A stretch of 64,000 nucleotides of DNA from an uncultured Acetatifactor sp. (GCA_910584235.1 CAJTZD010000004.1:1-64000); one strand, 5' to 3'. Positions 52,868 to 61,419 are shown, counted from the stretch's first letter. The notes: a model not told the origin generated them from the sequence alone. Made by a program: numbers and translations.

Positions 52868-53743
52868 ATGGATCAGGCAGAACAATTACGAATCCTAAAG
52901 GCAGGGCAGCAACAGCCGAAATCATTGGCCCGTGTCATTGCTGTTACCAGCGGCAAAGGCGGCGTGGGAAAGTCCAATACCTCTATCAATCTGGCCATTC
53001 AGTTCAGGAAAATGGGGAAGCGTGTCATTATTCTGGATGCTGATTTTGGCCTTGCTAATATAGAAATTATGTTCGGTGCAGTTCCTGAACACAATCTCTG
53101 CGATTTGATTTATCAGGGAAAGAGCATCATGGATATCATCACATGGGGGCCTATGGAGGTGGGGTTCATCTCCGGAGGAAGCGGCATTGTGGGAATGTCC
53201 AATTTGAGCCGTGATTATCTCAATTACATTATCCAGAATTTGGTTCAACTGGACAGTATTGCGGATATTATCATTGTGGATACAGGCGCGGGTATTTCTG
53301 ACGCGGTATTGGAATTCCTTGTAGCCAGCGGTGAAATTCTGCTGGTGACTACGCCGGAGCCCACTTCGATTACGGATTCCTACTCACTGGTGAAAGCGCT
53401 CTACCGCCATCCCAGATTCAGTGCCGAAACCATGAAAGTAAAACTGATTGCAAACCGGGTGGAAAAAGAATCCGAGGGACAGATCCTTTTCAGCAAACTG
53501 AATGCGGTGATCGAGAGGTACCTGAAAGTGCCTATGACATATCTGGGCTATGTGCCGGAGGATTCCCAGCTGTCCAAGTCCGTGATGCAGCAGGTTCCGG
53601 TGTCTTTGCATAATCCGGGGGCAAAGTCCACGGCGGCCTATGAACGTATCGCCGCGCGGCTTTTGGACAGAGAGGAGGCGCAGAGACAGCCTAAGAGAGG
53701 CATGGCGGCATTTTTCTCGTATATTATTACCAGGAAACGTTAA
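52868..53743 (+). CDS. flhG: FlhG (YlxH) MinD-like ATPase
   Basis: A 291-residue MinD/ParA-type ATPase regulating flagellar number with FlhF. The N-terminal DQAEQLRILK motif activates FlhF; the deviant Walker A SGKGGVGKSNTSINLA is at about 27-42; IIVDTGAGISDAVLEF and the C-terminal amphipathic helix (AFFSYIITRKR) follow. ATG 52868 after AAGGAGGTAAGAG. Confidence 0.95.
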   Translation: MDQAEQLRILKAGQQQPKSLARVIAVTSGKGGVGKSNTSINLAIQFRKMGKRVIILDADFGLANIEIMFGAVPEHNLCDLIYQGKSIMDIITWGPMEVGFISGGSGIVGMSNLSRDYLNYIIQNLVQLDSIADIIIVDTGAGISDAVLEFLVASGEILLVTTPEPTSITDSYSLVKALYRHPRFSAETMKVKLIANRVEKESEGQILFSKLNAVIERYLKVPMTYLGYVPEDSQLSKSVMQQVPVSLHNPGAKSTAAYERIAARLLDREEAQRQPKRGMAAFFSYIITRKR

Positions 53744-53770
53744 AATGAATGATAAAGGCAGGTGGTTGTT

Positions 53771-54508
53771 ATGTTTTCCAAATTTATATCAATCGGGGAT
53801 AAGATTGAAATGCAGGCAATGTCACATGAGGGTGACGAGAAGCCGGGGGGTTCGGCAAAAGTGTATCACAGTGAGGTGACTGAGATTCAGTCCGAGGACA
53901 CCATCGAGATTACCATGCCGATGGAGAAGACGAAATTGATTCTACTGCCCATAGACAGCGAGTATGACATGATTTTCTATGGTTCCAGCGGTCTGTTTCA
54001 GTGTCTTGGCAGAGTCATTGACCGCTATAAGAGCAGCAATTCCTACCTGCTTTTGGTGGAGATGACCAGCAATCTGCGCAAGTATCAGCGGCGGGAGTTC
54101 TATCGTCTGCGCTGTGCTCTGGAGATGCATGCCAGGGCTTTGAGGGAGGATGAAGTGCAGACTGTGGAGAGCAGGATGCCGTATTCTCTGGCAAATAATC
54201 TTCCGCTGAAAGAGAGTGTTATCGTGGATATCAGCGGCGGCGGACTCAGGTTTGTGTCCACGCAGCCATTTGAACAGGACAGTCTTATGTACTGCTGCTA
54301 CCATCTGATGAACGGCGGAGAGCACAAGAAGTATGAGGTGATCTGCAAAGTCATAAGCTGCATAGAACTGGACAATCGTCCGGGTACTTATGAGCACAGA
54401 GTCCAGTACTATGACATAGACCCGATAGAGCGGGAGGAAATCATAAAATATATCTTCGAGGAAGAGCGGAAGAGCCGGCAAAAGCAGAAATTCAGTTCCG
54501 AATCATAG
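53771..54508 (+). CDS. YcgR-type PilZ flagellar brake protein
   Basis: A 245-residue two-domain protein: an N-terminal YcgR_2-like domain (about 1-95) and a PilZ domain (about 100-235). Both c-di-GMP contact motifs are intact: RRxxxR in QRREFYRLR (near 105) and DxSxxG in VDISGGGLRF (near 153). On binding c-di-GMP such proteins slow the motor. Start chosen: ATG 53771 after AAAGGCAGGTGG; a GTG three codons earlier is possible. In related species cheB-cheA-cheW would follow; here cheC follows after 29 bp. Confidence 0.88.
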   Translation: MFSKFISIGDKIEMQAMSHEGDEKPGGSAKVYHSEVTEIQSEDTIEITMPMEKTKLILLPIDSEYDMIFYGSSGLFQCLGRVIDRYKSSNSYLLLVEMTSNLRKYQRREFYRLRCALEMHARALREDEVQTVESRMPYSLANNLPLKESVIVDISGGGLRFVSTQPFEQDSLMYCCYHLMNGGEHKKYEVICKVISCIELDNRPGTYEHRVQYYDIDPIEREEIIKYIFEEERKSRQKQKFSSES

Positions 54509-54537
54509 TGTGAAAAGATTGGATATGGGGGTGTTGT

Positions 54538-55161
54538 ATGAAAGACATTAACCTGGATCAGGTTTCCGAGAATTATTATGATGTGCTGAAAGAAATAGGC
54601 AACATTGGGGCCGGAAACGCTATGACAGCGTTGTCCCAGATGCTTCAGTGCAAGGTGGATATGAAAGTTCCCCAGGTCAGACTGCTGGAGTTCTCGGAGG
54701 TGGGAGAGCTCATGGGAGGCGAAGAGCAGATCATGGCGGCCGTGCTGTTGGCCGTGGAGGGCGATATCACGGGATACATGATGTTCATGGTGGAAGAGGA
54801 CAGTGCCAGACATCTGATTAACAAAATTACCGGCGGAATGCTTGAGGGCATGGAGTTTGACGAGATGGGGCTGTCGGCTATGCAGGAGGTGGGAAATATC
54901 ATCACCGGCGCATACTTGAATTCTCTTTCCTCCATGACGAATCTGACGGTATTTCCGTCTCCGCCTGCGGTGACCATTGATATGGCAGGAGCGATTCTCA
55001 GCGTGCCGGCTATTCAGTTCGGCATATATGGGGATAAGATTTTGCTGATACAGTCGCAGTTCTATGATGAAATACAGCTGGACGGTTATTTTATACTGAT
55101 TCCGGATCTGGAATCTTATGAAAAGATTCTGGGAGCGCTGGGAGTACCTATGATAATGTAA
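54538..55161 (+). CDS. cheC: CheY-P phosphatase CheC
   Basis: A 207-residue CheC with both active-site motifs, KEIGNIGAGNA (near residues 18-28) and QEVGNIITGAY (near 117-127), E and N in each. It removes phosphate from CheY-P and is stimulated by CheD, encoded next. ATG 54538 follows GGATATGGGGGTGTTGT. The kinase CheA it works with is not encoded in the window. Confidence 0.95.
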   Translation: MKDINLDQVSENYYDVLKEIGNIGAGNAMTALSQMLQCKVDMKVPQVRLLEFSEVGELMGGEEQIMAAVLLAVEGDITGYMMFMVEEDSARHLINKITGGMLEGMEFDEMGLSAMQEVGNIITGAYLNSLSSMTNLTVFPSPPAVTIDMAGAILSVPAIQFGIYGDKILLIQSQFYDEIQLDGYFILIPDLESYEKILGALGVPMIM

Positions 55162-55233
55162 GTATTGCTGACACAGATTCTTATTTTTCTCCGTGGAAAG
55201 TAAAAAATAACGGATAAAAAGGAGAAATAGCTC

Positions 55234-55728
55234 ATGAGTGAGATATTAAAAGTAGGAATAGCGGATTTGAAGACCTGCGTAAGCCCTAACGGAGTGATGA
55301 CTCTGGGGCTGGGGTCCTGCGTGGGGATAGCTATCAGGGACCCGATGACGAAGATTGGCGGCTTGGTACATATTATGCTGCCGGACAGTAAGGCCATTAC
55401 AGGCGGACAGCATAATATTGCCAAGTTTGCGGATTCAGGCATAGATGAGCTGGTCAGGCAGATGGAACGGTTGGGAGCCAGGCGTGTCCGCATGGTGGCA
55501 AAGATTGCAGGGGGCGCCAATATGTTCAATTTTCAGGGCGGCGGTGCCAATGCGGTGGGAAAAGTAGGAGAACGGAATGTGGAGGCAGTCAAGGCAAAGC
55601 TGAGGCAGCTGAACATTCCCATTCAGGCAGCGGACACAGGGTTAAATTATGGCAGAACTGTCATTTTCTACCCTGAGACAGGGGCGTACCATATACGCGC
55701 AGTGGGAAAGCCGGAGAAAGTCATATAA
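55234..55728 (+). CDS. cheD: Chemoreceptor glutamine deamidase CheD
   Basis: A 164-residue CheD. Catalytic Cys in LGLGSCVGIAIRD (near 30), His in GGLVHIMLPDS (near 47) and the C-terminal GLNYGRTVIFYPETG. CheD deamidates receptors and binds CheC. ATG 55234 follows AAAAAGGAGAAATAGCTC. Its stop is directly followed by the first 19-bp repeat array. Confidence 0.95.
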   Translation: MSEILKVGIADLKTCVSPNGVMTLGLGSCVGIAIRDPMTKIGGLVHIMLPDSKAITGGQHNIAKFADSGIDELVRQMERLGARRVRMVAKIAGGANMFNFQGGGANAVGKVGERNVEAVKAKLRQLNIPIQAADTGLNYGRTVIFYPETGAYHIRAVGKPEKVI

Positions 55729-55795
55729 ATGAAGAAGAGCATTCATAATGAAGAAGAGCATTCATAATGAAGAAAAGCATGAAAAAGCATTCGTG
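55729..55795 (+). repeat. 19-bp repeat array A (cheD - 88-aa gene)
   Basis: Two exact units of AATGAAGAAGAGCATTCAT plus a degenerate third (AATGAAGAAAAGCATG, then AAAAAGCATTCG). Each unit carries ATGAA and TTCAT ends that can pair across an 8-nt loop. It starts one base after the cheD stop and ends at the ribosome binding site of the next gene (GAGGAGAGATCT). A second array with the same unit is at 56150-56222. Confidence 0.85.
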
Positions 55796-55806
55796 AGGAG
55801 AGATCT

Positions 55807-56073
55807 ATGAACAGAAAGAACATACCGCTTCTTCTGATGCTGACGGCCGGGGCAGTGACATGCATCATTACTTATATCAAAAAATATCCTGTGAACACAC
55901 AGCTGATTGCCCTGTTTGCGGTGCTGGTGGTCTTTTATGTGCTGGGAAGTGTGCTGGTATGGACGCTGGATTATTTTGAGAGGCAGAACGAGGAAAAGCG
56001 GGCAGAAGAGGGCGAGGTCATCGAGAAAGATTCGGAGAATCCGGAGCAGGAGGCAGTACAGGAGCAGGAATAA
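55807..56073 (+). CDS. Small two-helix membrane protein, unknown, before sigD
   Basis: An 88-residue protein with two hydrophobic helices (about 7-25 and 33-52) and an acidic Glu-rich tail (EVIEKDSENPEQEAVQEQE). ATG 55807 follows GAGGAGAGATCT. It lies between cheD and sigD and is flanked on both sides by the same 19-bp repeats, so it may have been inserted or duplicated as a unit. No family is recognised; no function can be given. Confidence 0.75.
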   Translation: MNRKNIPLLLMLTAGAVTCIITYIKKYPVNTQLIALFAVLVVFYVLGSVLVWTLDYFERQNEEKRAEEGEVIEKDSENPEQEAVQEQE

Positions 56074-56149
56074 GGCAGGAATAAGAATGCGCTTATGTCA
56101 AAATTCCCTTGACGAGGCAGACGATGTCTGGCATAATTGGCGATATAAA

Positions 56150-56222
56150 TGAAGAAGAGCATTCACAATGAAGAAGAGCATTCATAATGAAGAAGAGCAT
56201 TCACAATGAAGAGGCGCATTCA
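56150..56222 (+). repeat. 19-bp repeat array B (before sigD)
   Basis: Four consecutive units: AATGAAGAAGAGCATTCAC, the same ending CAT, the same ending CAC, and AATGAAGAGGCGCATTCAT. The array is entered through ATATAAATGAAGAAGAGC, the same string that opens array A at the end of cheD. It ends 26 bp before the sigD start, just before AGAAGGAG. Six units in both arrays together, plus one degenerate. Confidence 0.87.
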
Positions 56223-56248
56223 TAGGGTAAAGAAGGAGCGAAGGTTTC

Positions 56249-57022
56249 ATGGATGATGCAGGCAGAAAGAAACTCCTAGAAGAATATGCGAAGACAAAAT
56301 CACCGGAAACCAGAGAGACAATCATTCTGGAATACGCTCCTTTAGTTAAGGTAGTAGCCGGGAGACTGAGCATGTATCTGGGCTATAACGTGGAATATGA
56401 GGACTTGGTCAGCTATGGGATTTTTGGCCTGATAGATGCCATAGACAAATTTGACTGTCTCAAGGATGTGAAATTTGAGACATACGCCAGCCTGCGTATC
56501 CGCGGGGCTATTCTGGACCAGATCCGAAAGATGGACTGGATTCCCAGGACGATCAGACAGAAACAGAAGAAAATTGAGGCAGTGATAAAGGAAATCGAGC
56601 AGACGCAAGGGCATGCTGCCACCGATGAGGAAATTGCGCGTGGACTGGGCATATCCGATGACGAATATCAGGATTGGCAGTCCCAGATGAAAATTACAGG
56701 CCTTGTCTCTTTGGATGAGTATATGCAGCAGGGCAGTGATGTGTCCCATGACAGCAGCAGACACACGACTTCTCACTTTGAAGCGCCCGAGGAGAGGGTA
56801 GAGAGGGAAGAACTGACAAAAGTGCTGGGGGAGGCGTTAGAGCTTTTGACGGAAAAAGAACAAAAGGTAATCACCCTTTACTATTATGAGGAACTTACTT
56901 TAAAAGAAATCAGTAATATATTGGAGGTTTCCGAGTCCCGGGTATCGCAGCTGCATACCAGGGCGTTAAAGAAGATGAAAGTAAAGATGGGGAACTACAT
57001 GGGGATTCTTTCAGACAATTAA
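56249..57022 (+). CDS. sigD: Flagellar sigma factor SigD (FliA, sigma-28)
   Basis: A 257-residue sigma factor for late flagellar and chemotaxis genes. Region 2 contains YEDLVSYGIFGLIDAIDKFD and VKFETYASLRIRGAILDQIR (about 50-95); region 3 follows, and region 4 has LTLKEISNILEVSESRVSQLHTRA (about 215-240). ATG 56249 after AGAAGGAGCGAAGGTTTC. As the array of 19-bp repeats sits in its leader, the level of SigD may be influenced there. Confidence 0.96.
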   Translation: MDDAGRKKLLEEYAKTKSPETRETIILEYAPLVKVVAGRLSMYLGYNVEYEDLVSYGIFGLIDAIDKFDCLKDVKFETYASLRIRGAILDQIRKMDWIPRTIRQKQKKIEAVIKEIEQTQGHAATDEEIARGLGISDDEYQDWQSQMKITGLVSLDEYMQQGSDVSHDSSRHTTSHFEAPEERVEREELTKVLGEALELLTEKEQKVITLYYYEELTLKEISNILEVSESRVSQLHTRALKKMKVKMGNYMGILSDN

Positions 57023-57041
57023 AAAGAGGGAGATTGCGGTT

Positions 57042-58631
57042 ATGGAGAATGGTTACTTTCAGCTGGTAAATGATTCCAAAGGATATGGCATTGTTTTTCA
57101 TCACGCCCAGGGCAGCGGTGAAGAGATTCGCCTGGATGAGGTCTGGAAATACCTGAATATGCTGAATATTCCGTATGACAGAAAGCAGGTGGAGGCAGAA
57201 TTCAGCATGGGGCTGGCTACTGTATGCCATCTGGGCAGCGGAGACTGTCCGGTCTGCGACGAGACATATACATTGAATGTAAGCAAGGACTGCATGATTG
57301 CCACAGTGCGTTTCATTCCTCCTTCAGAGGGCGGAAAACGGCTGACCATGGATAAATTTTTAAAGGAAGTCGCCCAGCAGAAAATTGTTTATGGGATAAA
57401 GAAAGAGGCCCTGCAGGAGCATTTTGCCTCGGAGGGCATATTCTGCACGGATCTTTTAGTGGCCAGGGGCGAGAAGCCGGACCAGGGGGAAGATGCCCGG
57501 ATAGAATACAGCTTTAACACGGACAAAAACAAGCGTCCCGCCCATTTGGAGGACGGACGGGTGGATTATTATAATCTGACTACCATCAACCAGTGCCATA
57601 AGGGAGATGTGCTGGCAACGATCATTCCGGAGCGCTACGGCGAAGCCGGCCATGACATATACGGCGGTCTGATCAAACCCAGGGATGTGAAGAAAGAGAC
57701 GTTGAAATTCGGTAAGAACATCACGCTTTCCGAGGATAAGCTCACCATTACTTCGGATGTAGACGGACATGTAGTATTGCTGGACGGCAAGGTAGTGGTG
57801 TCCAGCGTGTACAAGGTCAAGGATGTGGACTTGTCCACAGGAAATATTGATTATGACGGAAGCATTGAAATCTCCGGCAGCGTCACTGCAAATATGGAAG
57901 TAAAGGCCGGGGGAAATGTGGTGATAAACGGCGGTGTGGAAAGCGCCAGAGTCATAGCCGGCGGCAATATCATCATCGCCAAGGGCATGAACGGAATGGG
58001 AAAAGGCTATCTGAGAGCCGGCGGCAATATCATGGTAAAGTTCCTGGAGAATGTCCGTGTGGTGACAGGGGGCTATCTGGAGTCCGAGGCCATTATGCAC
58101 TGTGTGGTGACGGCGGGAACCGATGTGCGGGTGGACGGCAGAAGAGGTATTATTCTGGGAGGCTTGGTGCAGGCGGCAAACTCTATTACCGTAAAGACTG
58201 TGGGCGGCAGCATGAGCACGGCTACCACGCTGGAGGTAGGAGTGGATCCTCTGATCAAATCTCAGTACGACCGTGCGCAGAAGACTGCGGAAGAGAGCAA
58301 GAAAACCGTGGATGCGGCCCAGGTGGTATTTGATAATTTCAAGGAAAAGCAGAGGAAAGGCTTTAAGTATAACGAAAGTCAGCTGAGATATATGAGGAGC
58401 GTCGTGTCGCTGATACAGGAGAAGTCGGCTGAGCTGGAAAAGCTGAATACGCGCATTGAAGAGCTTCAGGCCATGATGGAGAACAGGCAGCAGGGGGAAG
58501 TGATCATCAATGAGCAGGCATATCCCAATACCACCATCGTGATTCGAAACGTGGCAAAGACGCTTCAGAATGACTATCGTTACTGCAAATTTGTCAAAGA
58601 GGACGGAGAAGTGCGGATGGTGTCTATGTAG
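57042..58631 (+). CDS. FapA-like DUF342 protein
   Basis: A 529-residue protein with the DUF342/FapA arrangement: an N-terminal region with a conserved DGRVDYYNLT-type segment (about 165-180), a right-handed beta-helix of Gly-rich repeats (about 260-400; GNVVINGGVESARVIAGGNI, then AGTDVRVDGRRGIILGG), and a C-terminal coiled coil (about 405-485). FapA-like genes are common in motility operons and are proposed to influence polymer or localisation processes. ATG 57042 after AGAGGGAGATTGCGGTT. Confidence 0.85.
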   Translation: MENGYFQLVNDSKGYGIVFHHAQGSGEEIRLDEVWKYLNMLNIPYDRKQVEAEFSMGLATVCHLGSGDCPVCDETYTLNVSKDCMIATVRFIPPSEGGKRLTMDKFLKEVAQQKIVYGIKKEALQEHFASEGIFCTDLLVARGEKPDQGEDARIEYSFNTDKNKRPAHLEDGRVDYYNLTTINQCHKGDVLATIIPERYGEAGHDIYGGLIKPRDVKKETLKFGKNITLSEDKLTITSDVDGHVVLLDGKVVVSSVYKVKDVDLSTGNIDYDGSIEISGSVTANMEVKAGGNVVINGGVESARVIAGGNIIIAKGMNGMGKGYLRAGGNIMVKFLENVRVVTGGYLESEAIMHCVVTAGTDVRVDGRRGIILGGLVQAANSITVKTVGGSMSTATTLEVGVDPLIKSQYDRAQKTAEESKKTVDAAQVVFDNFKEKQRKGFKYNESQLRYMRSVVSLIQEKSAELEKLNTRIEELQAMMENRQQGEVIINEQAYPNTTIVIRNVAKTLQNDYRYCKFVKEDGEVRMVSM

Positions 58632-58647
58632 CGAAAGGAGGCAGACT

Positions 58648-58956
58648 ATGGCATTTGGATCCATTGAACTGACAACAATTTCAAGGGCACAGGATTACAC
58701 CACGATCAAACATAATGAAGACAATAAGGTAAATGTGGATCAGGCGAATTTCAGTGAACAGTTTCAGAAGACCACGGAGCAGAATATCCGGGAGGTAAGG
58801 CACAGCGACAATACCCGGTGGCATGAGAATAAGCCGGATGCCAAGGAAAAGGGGAACAATAAGTACAGCGGAGACGGCGGAAAGAACCGGAAGAAGCAGC
58901 CGGAAAAAGAACGTGTCGTTGTAAAGAGCCGCGGGGGCTTTGATATGAAGATATGA
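58648..58956 (+). CDS. Unknown small polar protein in the motility operon
   Basis: A 102-residue, Lys/Asn/Glu-rich and apparently disordered protein with the stretch VDQANFSEQFQKTTEQNIREV (in part) and a Lys/Arg-rich C-terminus ending FDMKI. ATG 58648 follows AAAGGAGG, a strong site; an extension upstream overlapping fapA is not supported. I do not recognise the family. Position between fapA and a SwrB-like gene suggests a motility-linked role. Confidence 0.75.
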   Translation: MAFGSIELTTISRAQDYTTIKHNEDNKVNVDQANFSEQFQKTTEQNIREVRHSDNTRWHENKPDAKEKGNNKYSGDGGKNRKKQPEKERVVVKSRGGFDMKI

Positions 58957-59037
58957 TTCTGCGGACAGACAGGCTAAGGGCGCAAAAATGACTTCTGTGC
59001 ACAGGGCTGCACGGGGGCTTAGAATGGACGGACAAAA

Positions 59038-59718
59038 ATGGATATAATGGAGATCATCCTTTTGATTGCGGGAGGCGTTATTTTTGTACTGAGCTTTTTT
59101 ATCCCGGACAAAAAGGGCGCATCCGCCGACGGGATTTCAGAGGAGGATGTCAGGGCAATGATAGACCGGGAGCTGGCGGCAGGGGGAAAGTCACTGGATG
59201 AGGCTGCGTCCGAGGCCGCGGAGCGGACAGAGAGGTCTTTAGAAAGGCTTTCCAATGAGAAAATCATGGCTGTCAATGAGTATTCCGATACGGTATTGAC
59301 GGAAATCCACAAGAATCATGAGGAAGTCATGTTTCTGTATGACATGCTTAACAACAAGCATACCAGCCTTAAGAACACGGTGGCAGAGGTGAACAGAGCC
59401 GTAAAAGAAGCGGAAAAGGCAATAGAAGCTCTCAGACATCAGATGGAGACGGCAGAGATAGAAAGCTGTGCGCAGGGCTTTCCCCTGCCGCAGGAGAATG
59501 GGAAAGCCGCTGCACAGTCTGAGGTTGTTGGGGAGCCTGCAGGGGAAGCGGAAGCTGCCTCCGGGGGAGACGACTTTTCGGAGAGCGGCGAATACGGAAG
59601 CAATAAGGAAAAAATCAGGTCGCTCCACCGACAGGGAAAATCCGTGGCGGAGATTGCCAGGGAACTGGAGCTGGGCATAGGGGAAGTAAAGCTGGTGATT
59701 GATTTATTCCAGTGTTGA
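59038..59718 (+). CDS. DUF6115 / SwrB-like membrane-anchored coiled-coil protein
   Basis: A 226-residue protein: one N-terminal membrane helix (about 5-21), coiled-coil helices (40-140) with EEVMFLYDMLNNKHTSLK in the middle, a variable linker, and a C-terminal helix-turn-helix-like segment (IRSLHRQGKSVAEIARELEL, then GIGEVKLVIDLF). The same layout and the same place between sigD and rpsB are found for Bacillus SwrB, which activates the flagellar export machine. The start is at ATG 59038; its ribosome binding site is weak. Confidence 0.75.
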   Translation: MDIMEIILLIAGGVIFVLSFFIPDKKGASADGISEEDVRAMIDRELAAGGKSLDEAASEAAERTERSLERLSNEKIMAVNEYSDTVLTEIHKNHEEVMFLYDMLNNKHTSLKNTVAEVNRAVKEAEKAIEALRHQMETAEIESCAQGFPLPQENGKAAAQSEVVGEPAGEAEAASGGDDFSESGEYGSNKEKIRSLHRQGKSVAEIARELELGIGEVKLVIDLFQC

Positions 59719-59735
59719 CAGAAATGAGGAAATAA

Positions 59736-60407
59736 GTGAAGCTGAGATATCATATGCGGGGATTGGGAGTTGGAATCATTGTGACCGCCCTGTTAATGGG
59801 AGCTGTAAAAGGGGAAAGAACCCCTTTAAGCGATGCGGAGATAAAAGCCAGGGCATCGGAGTTAGGGATGGTGGAAAGTGACTCGCTGAGGCTCTCGGAC
59901 ATTTCGAATATAGCGTCTTCGCCTGAGGAATCCAAAGCTCCCGAGAAAGAAAGCGGCTCTGACGCCGGCGAGGACTCCCCGGAAGAAAAGGGCGGGGGAG
60001 CCGCGAATGCGGAATCCGGTGCGGCTGAGGACGGCGGCGCGGACGGAGAGCCGGACGAGGGGGAACCTTTCGACGAGGACAGGGATCCTGCCCGGGGAGC
60101 CGTCCGGAATGACGAGGGCAATCTGCCGGACACAGAGGGCGGAGAGGTTTCAACGGGTTCGGGCAGCGGACAGGGACGGGAACAGGAAGAGGACGGGAAT
60201 CTGGTCACAGTGGTCATTGAAGAGGGAGTCACTTCCTACAGCGTCTGCCAGCTTTTAGAGGAGCTGGGGCTCATAGAGGATGCCGATAGTCTGGATTATT
60301 ATATCTGTTCCAACAGTTATTCCAGAAGCATTCAGCAAGGAACTTACAGGATTCCCAGGGGTACGTCTCAGGAAGACATTGTAAGGATTATTATGGGGAA
60401 CGGATAA
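59736..60407 (+). CDS. MltG/YceG-like protein with only the LysM-type part
   Basis: A 223-residue protein with an N-terminal signal or anchor (about 8-25), a long acidic Glu/Gly/Ser-rich linker (65-150) and a C-terminal ~70-residue domain (VTVVIEEGVTSYSVCQLLEE, then GTYRIPRGTSQEDIVRIIMG) like the LysM subdomain of endolytic transglycosylase MltG. The catalytic YceG domain is absent, so it is not an active MltG; binding of peptidoglycan is plausible. GTG 59736 follows ATGAGGAAATAA. Confidence 0.7.
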   Translation: MKLRYHMRGLGVGIIVTALLMGAVKGERTPLSDAEIKARASELGMVESDSLRLSDISNIASSPEESKAPEKESGSDAGEDSPEEKGGGAANAESGAAEDGGADGEPDEGEPFDEDRDPARGAVRNDEGNLPDTEGGEVSTGSGSGQGREQEEDGNLVTVVIEEGVTSYSVCQLLEELGLIEDADSLDYYICSNSYSRSIQQGTYRIPRGTSQEDIVRIIMGNG

Positions 60408-60412
60408 ATTTT

Positions 60413-60451
60413 ACAATACCTCTTGCACAGCAGGAGGTATTGTGTTATAAT
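60413..60451 (+). promoter_or_regulatory. rpsB promoter overlapped by a 10-bp inverted repeat
   Basis: TTGCAC (60423-60428), a 17-bp spacer and TATAAT (60446-60451). ACAATACCTC (60413-60422) and GAGGTATTGT (60434-60443) form a perfect 10-bp inverted repeat with an 11-nt loop holding the -35 box. It could end transcription from upstream (no T-run) or bind a regulator. The leader to rpsB is about 155 nt and holds a small hairpin (GCAGGGAGGCCCTGC, 60570-60584) and GGATCCGGCA/TGATCCGGCA direct repeats near 60508 and 60562, possibly for S2 autoregulation. Confidence 0.65.
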
Positions 60452-60614
60452 GCAAAATGTTGGAAAGCGCGCAGACGTGCTTTTCAAACACATCACGCAG
60501 GCTGATCCGGCAATGGTGCCCTTGGAAAAGAGTAGTTGACGGAGTCTGTCGGGTTAAAACGCGGATCCGGCAGGGAGGCCCTGCGGAAGAAATCAACCAA
60601 ACGGAGGGAAAGAC

Positions 60615-61379
60615 ATGAGCGTTATATCAATGAAACAGCTGCTTGAAGCAGGCGTCCATTTTGGACATCAGACCAGAAGATGGAACCCTAAGATGGCTCC
60701 CTACATTTTTACGGAGAGGAACGGTATCCACATCATTGACCTGCAGAAGTCTGTGGGCAAGGTGGACGAGGCTTACAGGGCTGTCTCCGAGATCGCTGCC
60801 CAGGGCGGCACGATTCTGTTCGTGGGAACCAAGAAGCAGGCTCAGGACGCGGTGAAGACCGAGGCGGAGCGCTGCGGCATGTACTATGTGAACGAGAGAT
60901 GGCTGGGCGGTATGCTGACCAATTTCAAGACCATCCAGTCTCGTATCGGCAGACTTCACGCCATCGAGAAGATGTCAGAGGACGGAACTTTTGATGTACT
61001 TCCCAAGAAAGAAGTCATCAAGCTAAAGAAAGAATGGGAGAAGCTGGAGAAGAACTTAGGCGGTATCAGGAGCATGACCAGAGTGCCTGACGCCATCTTT
61101 GTAGTAGACCCTAAGAAAGAGAGAATCTGCGTACAGGAAGCCCATGCACTGGGAATTACCCTGATCGGAATCGGCGATACCAACTGTGATCCCGAGGAGC
61201 TGGATTACATTATTCCCGGAAATGACGACGCAATCAGGGCAGTAAAATTGATTGTTTCCAAGATGGCGGATGCTGTCATTGAGGCAAATCAGGGTGAGGC
61301 TGTCTACACTGAAGAGGAAGCTGCGGCTGCACAGGCCGATGATGTCAGGGATATCGAGGAGATTGCTGCGGCAGAGTAA
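60615..61379 (+). CDS. rpsB: 30S ribosomal protein S2
   Basis: A 254-residue ribosomal protein. The N-terminal MKQLLEAGVHFGHQTRRWNP, then RNGIHIIDLQKS, NERWLGGMLTNFKT and the PDAIFVVDPKKE block are universal S2 signatures; an acidic C-terminal tail follows. ATG 60615 after ACGGAGGGAAAGAC. Co-transcribed with tsf. Confidence 0.98.
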   Translation: MSVISMKQLLEAGVHFGHQTRRWNPKMAPYIFTERNGIHIIDLQKSVGKVDEAYRAVSEIAAQGGTILFVGTKKQAQDAVKTEAERCGMYYVNERWLGGMLTNFKTIQSRIGRLHAIEKMSEDGTFDVLPKKEVIKLKKEWEKLEKNLGGIRSMTRVPDAIFVVDPKKERICVQEAHALGITLIGIGDTNCDPEELDYIIPGNDDAIRAVKLIVSKMADAVIEANQGEAVYTEEEAAAAQADDVRDIEEIAAAE

Positions 61380-61419
61380 GACCAAGAATCAATAAGAGAT
61401 GAACAGGAGGATGATATAA

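Noticed and set aside
55729..56222. CRISPR-like array
   Set aside because: Units of 19 bp are directly tandem with no spacers and no cas genes; they are short tandem repeats.
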